The position numbers and the translations under genes are program-made. Below the pieces are notes generated by a model, which made no database searches, was not told the DNA's origin, and worked only from the letters and a program-made list of their open reading frames with translations. Below, one piece after another: positions 8,234-15,693 of a stretch of 15,693 nucleotides of DNA (the first letter of the stretch is position 1; the number at the start of each line of letters is the position of its first letter). Origin of the DNA: Thalassiosira profunda (taxonomy: Eukaryota; Bacillariophyta; Thalassiosirophyceae; Thalassiosirales; Thalassiosiraceae); assembly GCA_036939355.1 (NCBI GenBank), contig JALLAP010001493.1, positions 1 to 15,693 of the forward strand, written 5' to 3'.

Positions 8234-11200
8234 CTAGAATACAATGTCAATGGCGCGCATGATCTCATAGAGTGAGAGGGCTGTTGCCAGAGTTTGATTG
8301 GAGACCTTGCCGTAGTCGTTTGAGGCATCGCCAATGCTGTTGAGCAGCTCCTCTGAGGTTCTGCTGACGTATTTTGCAACCTTCGACGTTTGCTTCTCGT
8401 TCAGCAATTGGTGGTAACGATCGACCAGAGTCACCGATGCACTACTCTGCAAAGCTTGCCGTACGATTGCCTGGCGCATCACCGGGAGGAATGCCATTGC
8501 CTCGTTTGGGGAAAGAACATCGGAGCCAATGGCAAAGCCAACAAGAGTGTCTCTCCTTGCAATCGACAGGCTTCCAAGCCCTACATTTGCACAGCAGTCG
8601 TTCTGGACGTTGCCTTGAATGCTGGTGCTTCGCATCGAACTGGAACAGCAGTGCACTTTGGCGTCGTCTGTGACACCGTGATTTGCTGCAGAGAGAATCC
8701 ATTGCTTCTCTTTCAAGAGTGGCATCACATACTCTGACGGCCGATTTGGGTGCATCTGACGAACGAGCATTTCTGCAATGCATCGCGGATCTTTTTCCCC
8801 AGGCATACTCGATAAAGCTGGATGGTCACTGCTTGTCAAACAAGTAAGAATATTGACTCCAGCGGCAACCTCAAATGGTAGCGATGCACCAAGGAATTCA
8901 GTTCTCTCAGACCTGCTTCCTCTTTGGGAGCAAGCCCTTGCCAATGATGTCAAACAGTGCAGGTCCAGTGGGTCAATCCCGGTTTGCGCTTTGGATGATT
9001 TGGTCCAGCCGGTGTCGTCTTCGGCAAACACCATCGACAGGGACGCGTAAACCGACGCTGGAATGAAATCGTTCAGGCCAACGTCAATACTCAATCGCCC
9101 AAAGGTATCCTCCAAGCTGTCTCCGACGTCACAAGCATTGTAACTAGTCGCGGTGCCTCCATAACCGACAGCTGTTGGCCTCCCATCACCTCTCAGAGTC
9201 CTGCGGTAGCAAAGTGGTGGCATGGAGCCAATTGACTCTGCTCTGAGCATCGGCGACAGTGCTTGGGTGCAGGATTGCAAAACGTGTGTAGAAGGAAGCC
9301 ACGCATCAGGCTGCTGGGCAGTCAGAGACCCGGCCTTGAGACGGCACTCAACAATTCCGGGCTTGTGAGCGTTCAGCGTTTTGACCTCGCATTGAAATGG
9401 CGGCGGCATACTCTTGAATGACCTGTTCACGAGAGCAGCCATCTGTGTCGCCGATCTGATCTCCTTCATTGCGTGATTTGATTGATGATTGACTGCGTCA
9501 CATTGCTCCTCTGTGTCGCATCTGCTCTGCTTCATATTTGCTGACCTGAGCTGTTGGATGACAGACTCAAGCACTGTCGATCCACTTTTGTTCGGGTTGC
9601 TGATGCGGTCGATCTCATTTGGTCTGGCAGCAATTTGGTCGCTAGAGCTAGACTGCGGACCAGACAGAGACGATTTGTCCAGAGATAGTACGAGCACTTT
9701 CCCTCCGGGGGAAGACACCACAAATGTACCGCGGGTCGGTCCAGGATGGCAATGAACAGATGACGCTGCCGATATTGGAAGGCGCTGTGAATTGTATTCG
9801 CCACCATGCCTAGACGTGCCATCCACGCTGCTTGCAGATTGCCCGAGCATTGAGTGGCAAAGGAATGTTTGCCTCGAATCGTTCACTGCCACAAATGACA
9901 CGACAGCTGTAGGCGACTCCAATGCTCCAGGGCTGGAACGAGCGCAATCTCGGTTGTCGAGAAAGCGGCACCCAACGCATTCCATTGATACCCAGCGCCC
10001 TCCACGAGGCTTCAATGACTGTTCAATTGCAAACTTTGGTATACTGGCGGGCTTGCGCGGCCCGAGAAAGGAGGAAAGGGAGATGACTGTGCCCATCGCA
10101 CCAATACAAAGCAAGACGGGCGCCGCTGCCGCCGACTTGTCTGAGCCAAATGCCAGTAGAGGCAAGTTGAGAGATACCAGCGGCTCGTTTTCGCCCAATT
10201 GCAATATGGTTGTGGCTTTGCTAACCGCAAGGGTAACCCTTGCTGGTCCTTTAGACGCACTTGGCTGGCTAATAACGATGGATGCACGCACGGTTCCATC
10301 TTTGAAGCNCCCTTGCTGGTCCTTTAGACGCACTTGGCTGGCTAATAACGATGGATGCACGCACGGTTCCATCTTTGAAGCCCATCAGGACAACGCCCGC
10401 ATCGCACTCATCGTCGTCGATACCGGGCGGCAATTCTGCATCTTCAGTCGAATATGATTCAATGGCCGATATGACCTTCTTCCAAATCTGCGGCCCAACC
10501 TTTAGTCGGGAGGCAAACAGGATGCAGGTCATTGGGACGTGGATATTTTCTAGGCCGGGGACTTCCGACCAAGCCAGACCCGAACATTGGTAGCTGGCGC
10601 CTGATCCATCAGCCTCAGAGCATCCAGACGAAGACAAGAGCATCGCAATAGGCGGCGATTGTGATGCCGGAATGCAAAGATCGATATTCGAGGCAACCAA
10701 GTGAATTGAGTCACTTTGTGCAGTCGTTCCCCCCTCGAGCTTTCTCTTCCGCCCCTTCCCTTTGGTGGGAGAAGATTTCGATGGCGATTTTGCGTGTGTG
10801 GGGGTCATACGGCCGCCCGATTCCAACCTTGCAGTCAGCGTATTTGTCATAGTCAATGGTGGGGGGGAGCAGCCATCCGATGTCTCAGTCTGTTTCTTTG
10901 TTGACTTTGCTTTCTTCCCTCTTTTGGGCGTATCTCCACGAGCAGCAGCATTGAAGGTGCATTCCTGCATATCCAGAAGATATTGCTCGCTTTTCCCCTG
11001 CACTAAGTGACAAGTGTGGAGCCTCCCAGATTTATCGGTGGCAAGCAAAATGGAGTGTGGCCGCACAGTTCTAGCACCATTGTCTTGCCGGGCACAGGGG
11101 ACAATACCCACCGTACAAAAGGACGGTGCATCGTCTGGCGAGTATTGCATGCCCACCACACGGCAGCCATGGCCATTTGCTGCCGGTGGATTCTCCGCAA

Positions 11201-11634
11201 TTGTGGCTAGGGATATCCTCCCCTTCGTTGACGTGCCCTCGTCCTGGGTATCGTCGCNGTGGATTCTCCGCAATTGTGGCTAGGGATATCCTCCCCTTCG
11301 TTGACGTGCCCTCGTCCTGGGTATCGTCGCCATTGGCGCTGGTGCACGTGGCGACCAACGTCGTGCGTTTGTCGTCAATTCCATGCCCGTCGTTCAATTC
11401 CCCCTCCAGCTCATTGCAACTGACGCTTGCAATTGCAACGGACGGAGGTGGGGCACCGCTGCTGCACAGGTCAATGGGCAATCCGCGTCGCCTCCGATTG
11501 CTCAACGACGTCGGTCTGCGAGAGCGGTGGCATGATGGCGAGTTGAGGGTGACCACCGATCGGACGCTGCCAGCAGGGAGAAGCGGGGCCTCGCCGCTAT
11601 TCCGGTCCCCATTTGGGAGATGCGAGGAAGACAT
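8234..11634 (-). CDS. Large protein, probably FAAP100-like (Fanconi anaemia core complex component); frame interrupted by assembly artefacts
   Basis: From ATG 11634 to TAG 8234 the gene reads as one 1084-residue protein once two 72-bp assembly duplications, each with its N, are counted once; as deposited it falls into three frames. No introns seen. The N-terminal 600 residues look like a beta-propeller with long disordered loops: strand-like blades such as ILLATDKSGRLHTCHL, VVLMGFKDGTVRASIVI and GTFVVSSPGGKVLVLSLD. Two basic stretches (213-223, 269-275) could be nuclear signals. A helical segment follows (638-690), then beta-sandwich-like pieces (697-735, 798-822, 867-888) and a helical C-terminus (993-1083). 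This order (propeller, short coiled coil, beta-rich platform, helical end) and local resemblances match animal FAAP100, which pairs with FANCB and FANCL in monoubiquitinating FANCD2-FANCI at DNA crosslinks. Overall similarity is weak, so the name is an inference; a different propeller scaffold is possible. Confidence 0.45.
10237..10381. repeat. 72-bp exact duplication around a single N (assembly join)
   Basis: Bases 10237-10308 and 10310-10381 are identical over 72 bases with only N10309 between them. The reading frame of the minus-strand gene enters the right copy (ending ASKGPAR) and continues after the left copy (VTLAVSK), so counting the repeat once restores a continuous protein. This fits two contigs with overlapping ends joined by a token gap rather than a real tandem repeat. 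Confidence 0.9.
11186..11330. repeat. Second 72-bp exact duplication around a single N (assembly join)
   Basis: Bases 11186-11257 and 11259-11330 are identical over 72 bases, flanking N11258. Collapsing them joins the frames at LATIAENPPAANG. The repeat length is exactly that of the other join, which points to one assembly parameter as the cause. Confidence 0.9.
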
Positions 11635-11866
11635 GCTGGCCGCACAGGCATGAGGCTTCTGAGTCGCCGCGGGAGGAGAGGATGGAGGCGGTGCGGCCGG
11701 TGGCGGTCGGGGCGGGGGGCGCTCGACGCGCCGCCAACAACCAACAAGTTAACTTTATCCACTTCCCACTTCTCACCGCCTTCCTCTCCAGTCCTCTCCC
11801 GCCTCCATCAGCATCAGTGCACCTTCAGTGCTTGCATCCACTTCCAGCACCTCCCACTCCGCCACG
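11635..11866. promoter_or_regulatory. Divergent promoter of the FAAP100-like and F-box/histone genes
   Basis: 232 bases between the two ATGs. The half next to the minus-strand gene is very GC-rich, with GGGGCGGGGGGCGCTCGACGC (part of 11709-11732) forming an imperfect GGCGC...GCGCC palindrome; the half next to the F-box gene is C/T-rich with no ATG, like a 5' leader. GTTAACTTTATCC at about 11748 is the only AT-rich core. Shared regulation is inferred from spacing. Confidence 0.45.
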
Positions 11867-13099
11867 ATGAACATTGACTTCTTCTCCGCACTCCCAGAAG
11901 ACCCGGTGAAGCACATCTTGGGTTATGTCAGCGTGCCGCGTGCTTTGATGGCGTGCGAGAGGGCGTGCACCAGATTCCGACGAATCTTATCAGACGACAG
12001 CGTCTGGAGATACTGCAAAGGAGCAGATGCCGAGAGGGTGGAGTCTTACAGGGAAAATGCGTTAATCGAGGCAGTATTGGGGGAAATTCGTATCGAACAA
12101 AAGCGTTCGAGAAGAATACTAAACCTGTCTCCCGAATCGGTTCGAAGCATCATTGATGTCGGACTCACTCGAACGATTCTTGAAACAGCCTGGGGAGGGC
12201 CCCCGCCCGTAGACTTTACGTTTGACATTCGAGGAGATGCTCTTGGATTAGCTCTGGATGTGGTGGAAGGTCATATCATTGCAACGCTTCAAAACGCCAA
12301 TCTGACAGCCATACACGCCGCACGAAACGACTATCCTGAGGTCGAATCACAAGATCTGAATCTCGTCTGGCGCATTCGTTTCAGTGAAACTGATAATGCT
12401 GCTTTGCATTGCATTTGGGGATTTAGTGGCGTAGCCTTGACAACGCAAATCGATGAAGCGATTGAAAGGGAGTGGGATGAGGCAGAGCGTATTCGACTCG
12501 TTCGACGCCTCGCAAATCGAGCTGGCATTGTAAAGATATCCAACGTGGCAATGCACCAAGTTAGCAGGGATATCATCCGATGGCTGGTCGTTCTCATCAG
12601 GAAGCCTATGGTACATCACGAGAAGCAACTCTGGCCGAAACAAGTGAGGTTCGATTCAACAGAATCTATAGATCTCTGGAGTGACATCCCACCTGCCATC
12701 CGCACTGTTGGGGTGGGAAACAGGCCTGGAGAAATTCATTGTGTGATAGTGCCTGCTCAAATCGCTGATGCGGCAAAAGATGCGGGCTTGCCCGCTTATG
12801 GAGAGGGGAGAGGATGGGTTTTGTCGGAGAATCAGACTCTCGAAGAGGCCACAAATGCGGCCAAGGAGCGTTATATGATTCAATCAAGTTATGCTTTCGA
12901 CGAAGATGAAATGTCAACTTCTTCTAATGATAGCGAGTTCAAGAGCCTGTCCGTCACTGACGAAGACAGCTATTCCGTTTATGACGACGACGATTGCCCG
13001 GATGGAAACTGGCCCTATCCGATGTACGGTGAAGAGGGATATATTCCAGGAAGAAGTGTGATCGTTGATCAGCAACTGAATGATATGAAAGAAGGGTGA
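11867..13099 (+). CDS. F-box protein with fused H3-like and H4-like histone folds
   Basis: A 410-residue intronless frame; the first ATG is 11867 (upstream in-frame codons offer only GTG). Residues 4-50 form an F-box (LPEDPVKHILGYV, ending SDDSVWRYC), the part that binds Skp1 in SCF ubiquitin ligases. Residues 71-171 align with histone H3: LGEIRIEQK against H3 LREIRRYQK (alpha-N), DFTF against DLRF (loop 1), NLTAIHAAR against NLCAIHAKR (alpha-2), and DLNLVWRIR against DIQLARRIR (alpha-3). Residues 212-252 align without gaps with H4 alpha-1 to alpha-2 (VRRLANRAGIVKIS against IRRLARRGGVKRIS). After a 39-residue insertion, residues 292-314 match H4 loop 2, alpha-3 and tail (AAKDAGLPAYGEG against ALKRQGRTLYGFG). 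Residues 345-390 are acidic. Basic histone tails are absent. It is therefore unlikely to be a core nucleosomal histone; a ubiquitin-ligase receptor that mimics or binds H3-H4 or its chaperones is inferred. Codon use is less GC-biased than in the proteasome genes beside it. Confidence 0.8.
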   Translation: MNIDFFSALPEDPVKHILGYVSVPRALMACERACTRFRRILSDDSVWRYCKGADAERVESYRENALIEAVLGEIRIEQKRSRRILNLSPESVRSIIDVGLTRTILETAWGGPPPVDFTFDIRGDALGLALDVVEGHIIATLQNANLTAIHAARNDYPEVESQDLNLVWRIRFSETDNAALHCIWGFSGVALTTQIDEAIEREWDEAERIRLVRRLANRAGIVKISNVAMHQVSRDIIRWLVVLIRKPMVHHEKQLWPKQVRFDSTESIDLWSDIPPAIRTVGVGNRPGEIHCVIVPAQIADAAKDAGLPAYGEGRGWVLSENQTLEEATNAAKERYMIQSSYAFDEDEMSTSSNDSEFKSLSVTDEDSYSVYDDDDCPDGNWPYPMYGEEGYIPGRSVIVDQQLNDMKEG

Positions 13100-13260
13100 T
13101 CGATGGTCAAGAAACAGGTGTTTGGAAGAGGAAGTGGGAGGATGAGGCGGTGCGTACCGAGGAGGTGTTTGAGGGTTGGCGCAGAAAAGATATGCATACT
13201 TCTTGAGCGATTCTTACGCCACTACGATATCGTAAGACTTCGCCCTGCAATCCCTCAAAC

Positions 13261-14158
13261 TCATGTCTCCATGGCATCCTCGTCCTTCTCCCCCTCTGCA
13301 TCACCATCACCACCCTCATCGTCGTCGTCGTCCCCTCCGTTGTTTCCCCCCTCCAACTCCAGCCGATCCAGGTACGGCTGCAGCTCGTCCCCCTCGATCA
13401 CCACGAACTTCTCGTCCTTCCCCACGATACCGATGCTCCCGTTCTCCTTCGTCAACTCCCCGTCCCCGCTCACGCACCCCACCAGCGCCCGGAGCGCGTG
13501 CATGATGAGGTCGTCCCGCGAGCACTCGGGGAAACTCTCGTGGTGCTTCTCCAGGTACGTCCGCCCGCTCTGGCTCCGCGCCCCGATGGCCGTGGCGTAG
13601 CACTCGTAGACGTTTCCGGACGGGCACGTCTGGTAGACGTGCGGCCCGTTCTTGTCGAACGACGCCAGGAGCAGTCCCACCCCGTACGGCCTCCTCACAT
13701 AGGTCTGGGTGGTGCGCTGGTGCCGGTCCGCGAGGTCGGTGGCCAGCCGCCCCGTGGGCATGGACGTCCCGTAGACGTACTTGTGGTTGAGGCACTCGTT
13801 CCGCATCCACTTGGCGAGGGTTCGCGCGTCGGCGGTGAGGCCGGCGATGCCGATGCCGAGGTGGTCGTCGATTTCGAGGAGCTTTTGCTGGTGGGACGAG
13901 AGCTCGGAGACGGCCCGCTTGAGGGCTCCGAGGACTGAGTGGGTGGAGGAGCGAAGGGCGATGCAGGCCGACCCCTGCTTGACGGATTCCATGGCGTATT
14001 CGACCTGCACATGATTTGCAATAGATTGATTGAGAGGGGTGAGGGGGGAGAGGATCGGTTGCAAATCAATGGAGGCACATCTCGTGCTAACTCACCTGAA
14101 GCAGACGGCCCTCGGGGCTCCAGACCGTCACGTCGGTGTCATACATGTTCCGAAACAT
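13261..14158 (-). CDS. PSMA1: 20S proteasome subunit alpha type 1 (alpha-6)
   Basis: Two exons: 14158-14096 (21 codons) and 14004-13261 (247 codons plus stop), phase 0, giving 268 residues against about 263 in animals. Exon 1 is [21 protein letters not shown] less its last residue in typical alignments, the alpha-subunit N-terminal gate segment; exon 2 begins [13 protein letters not shown], the signature after it. Later family blocks are [54 protein letters not shown] and SIGIVGKD. Alpha subunits form the outer rings of the 20S core and gate substrate entry; they are not catalytic. The C-terminus is a low-complexity acidic tail ([16 protein letters not shown]). The gene is head-to-head with RPT5 and tail-to-tail with the F-box gene. 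Confidence 0.96.
14005..14095 (-). other. Intron of PSMA1
   Basis: 91 nt, phase 0, donor CAG|GTGAGTT, acceptor ATGTGCAG|GTC on the minus strand. It contains a perfect 10-bp inverted repeat (14012-14021 and 14059-14068, TGATTTGCAA/TTGCAAATCA). Translation through the intron produces an N-terminus unlike the family. Confidence 0.93.
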
Positions 14159-14683
14159 CCTGGCGCTATTATTTGGGGGTTTCAGGCAACTATCTCCTCA
14201 GCGAGGGCGTGGTTGGACCGTGGCGGCGGCTTGCGGTGAGGCGTCGAGGCCACAGGTTTGGATTTTTCCTCGGCTTTCGTCTGCCTTCGTCAAATGGCAC
14301 CAAATACGATACCCCAGGATTTCATAGTTAGTGTAGGATCGATCTAAATAGAGGGAATTGTAGTGTGGGGTGTTTGTTTGGTTCATTTCCCTGCCACAAA
14401 ATCAACACTCGTCGCTGTCGGTCCTCACCCATGGCGCCGACCCCCTAGTCCAGCGCCAAATCACCGCCCTGCGCTCTGCGCTGCCCTACCGCCCCATAAA
14501 AGGCACGTACCTGCGGCGGACTCTCATCCCTGTGGCTGTCAAAAGCGCAGTCTGCATCCGTCCACAGATAAGCACGTAACTGCACCAAACACCATCTGTT
14601 GTGGTGGTGCTCAAATATCAGCCACGCATCGGGCATTGATAGACGCACCCCCTGCAACCATTTCCATCACATAATTTGCAATC
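14159..14683. promoter_or_regulatory. Divergent promoter region of PSMA1 and RPT5
   Basis: 525 bases between start codons of two proteasome genes. A TATA-like CATAAAAG lies at 14495-14502, about 182 bases before the RPT5 ATG. GCACGTA occurs twice (14503-14509 and 14572-14578). ATTTGCAAT precedes the RPT5 ATG (14673-14681). I found no exact match to the yeast proteasome element GGTGGCAAA, and no RNA gene. Open frames here lack known domains. Confidence 0.5.
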
Positions 14684-15693
14684 ATGTCCGATGATTTAGA
14701 GGGAGCGGATATTTGGGGAGACGCGGGTGACGCCGGCAGCGGCGGCGATGCCCCGGAGAAGGGCGACAAGCCCTCCGGCGCGGCCAGCGGAGGCGATGGA
14801 GGCGGCGAGGAGTCCAAGCAGGACGAGCCCGCCGCGGCCGACGAGGACGAGGACATGATCGACGACGAAACGGCGGCCATGTCCACGGCCGAGCTCCGCC
14901 AGCGCATCCAGCTGATCGACAACGAGGTTCGCATTTTTCGGAGCGACATCCAGAGGATCCAGCACGAGAGTCGGGGGCAGCGGGAGGCGATCCGGGAGAA
15001 CATCGAGAAGGTCAAACTGAACAAGCAGCTCCCCTATTTGGTCGGGAACGTCGTGGAGGTGCTGGAGCCGGACGCCGAGGACGGATTGGAAGAGGAGGAG
15101 GCCGACGAGGGCGGCGCCACCGACGTCGACGCCCAGCGCAAGACCCGCTCGGCCGTCATCCGGACCTCCACCCGCCAGACCATCTACCTCCCCGTCCCGG
15201 GCCTCGTCGACACCGACGAGCTCAAGCCGTCCGACCTCGTGGGGACCAACAAGGATTCCTACCTCATCCTCGAGAAGCTCCCCGCCGAATTCGACTCCCG
15301 CGTCAAGGCCATGGAGGTCGACGAGCGTCCCACCGAGGAGTACTCGGACATTGGCGGGGCCGACAAGCAGATCCAGGAACTGATCGAGGCCATCGTCCTC
15401 CCCATGACGCACAAGGACATGTTCGACACGATCGGGATCAAGCCCCCCAAGGGGGTGCTCCTCCACGGTCCGCCGGGGACGGGGAAGACGCTGCTGGCGC
15501 GCGCGTGCGCCAACCAGACCAACGCCGTGTTCCTCAAACTGGCGGGACCGCAGTTGGTTCAGATGTTCATCGGGGACGGCGCCAAGCTGATCCGGGACGC
15601 GTTCGAATTGGCCAAGGAGAAGATCGCCGACGGCACGAGCTGCGGGGCGATCATCTTCATCGACGAGTTGGACGCCATTGGCACGAAGCGGTT
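14684..15693 (+). CDS. PSMC3: 26S proteasome regulatory ATPase RPT5, 5' part
   Basis: 336 complete codons from ATG 14684 to the right edge; the full protein is usually about 430-440 residues, so the C-terminal AAA+ subdomain and HbYX tail are missing. Residues 1-60 are an acidic, Gly-rich extension. Residues 66-115 form the coiled coil that pairs with a partner ATPase (Rpt4 in other eukaryotes). The OB domain follows ([37 protein letters not shown]). The AAA+ domain has [20 protein letters not shown] (221-240), Walker A GPPGTGKT (262-269), the pore loop region [14 protein letters not shown] and Walker B IIFIDEL (323-329). RPT5 is one of six ATPases of the 19S base that unfold substrates and open the 20S gate. 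A six-residue insertion (IADGTSCGA in place of APS or APA) lies just before Walker B. It is divergent from PSMA1. Confidence 0.96.
   Translation, partial: MSDDLEGADIWGDAGDAGSGGDAPEKGDKPSGAASGGDGGGEESKQDEPAAADEDEDMIDDETAAMSTAELRQRIQLIDNEVRIFRSDIQRIQHESRGQREAIRENIEKVKLNKQLPYLVGNVVEVLEPDAEDGLEEEEADEGGATDVDAQRKTRSAVIRTSTRQTIYLPVPGLVDTDELKPSDLVGTNKDSYLILEKLPAEFDSRVKAMEVDERPTEEYSDIGGADKQIQELIEAIVLPMTHKDMFDTIGIKPPKGVLLHGPPGTGKTLLARACANQTNAVFLKLAGPQLVQMFIGDGAKLIRDAFELAKEKIADGTSCGAIIFIDELDAIGTKR

Noticed and set aside
10237..11330. Two real tandem duplications in the large minus-strand gene
   Set aside because: Both copies are exactly 72 bases, touch a single N, and break the frame unless collapsed, so an assembly artefact is far more likely.
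12644..12723. Possible intron (GTGAGG...ACAG, 80 nt) in the F-box/histone gene
   Set aside because: Removing it shifts the frame and stops translation before the H4-like alpha-3 and tail, which are well matched in the unspliced frame.
11867..13099. Recent viral origin of the histone doublet
   Set aside because: The order is H3-H4, opposite to the Marseilleviridae H4-H3 doublet as I know it; an F-box is attached and all neighbours are ordinary eukaryotic genes. An ancient link cannot be excluded.
13261..14064. 267-residue unspliced PSMA1 frame
   Set aside because: The first 20 residues come from the intron; splicing to exon 1 at 14158-14096 restores the family N-terminus.
14363..14674. 103-residue frame between PSMA1 and RPT5
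   Set aside because: Pro/His/Ala-rich, no known domain, lies in the divergent promoter region.
14696..15466. 256-residue minus-strand frame opposite RPT5
   Set aside because: An antisense shadow of GC-rich codons in RPT5; its composition is repetitive Leu/Val/Gly/Asp without a domain.
1..15693. tRNA, rRNA, CRISPR, transposon or operon-type features
   Set aside because: None was recognised on either strand; gene structure is eukaryotic throughout.

Overview
The window reads as nuclear DNA of a photosynthetic stramenopile, most likely a diatom. The genes are eukaryotic and closely packed. They carry short spliceosomal introns (76 to 95 nt, GTGAG or GTGCG donors, AG acceptors). One protease begins with a signal peptide ending in an ALA|FP cleavage motif of the type used by plastids of secondary red-algal origin. 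The species cannot be settled from this window. It is a draft assembly: two single Ns (10309 and 11258) are each flanked by an identical 72-bp sequence, which is the mark of contig ends that overlap but were never merged.

Layout: the 3' end of a cGMP-dependent-type protein kinase (+, 1-161); Sm protein E (-, 501-856, one intron); a CD2BP2/LIN1 GYF-domain U5 snRNP protein (+, 1283-2881); a class II CPD photolyase with a basic N-terminal extension (+, 3165-5108); a Deg/HtrA serine protease with a plastid-type presequence (+, 5520-8158, two introns); a 1084-residue protein, probably FAAP100-like (-, 8234-11634, interrupted by the two assembly artefacts); an F-box protein carrying a fused H3-like plus H4-like histone doublet (+, 11867-13099); 20S proteasome subunit alpha PSMA1 (-, 13261-14158, one intron); and the 5' part of the 26S proteasome ATPase RPT5 (+, 14684 to the right edge).

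Three divergent pairs share promoter regions: SmE with CD2BP2 (both spliceosomal), the FAAP100-like gene with the F-box-histone gene, and PSMA1 with RPT5 (both proteasomal). In the first and third, both partners serve the same machine, so the middle pair may do so too.

The most unusual item is the 410-residue F-box protein. Between its F-box and an acidic tail it has a segment matching histone H3 from the alpha-N helix to the C-terminal RIR, followed by a segment matching histone H4 from alpha-1 to the YG.G tail. The H3 residues forming the H3-H3' four-helix bundle are kept, while several DNA-contacting residues are changed. I know of no described F-box/H3/H4 fusion. A ubiquitin-ligase substrate receptor that mimics or pairs with H3-H4 is the simplest reading, and it is an inference.
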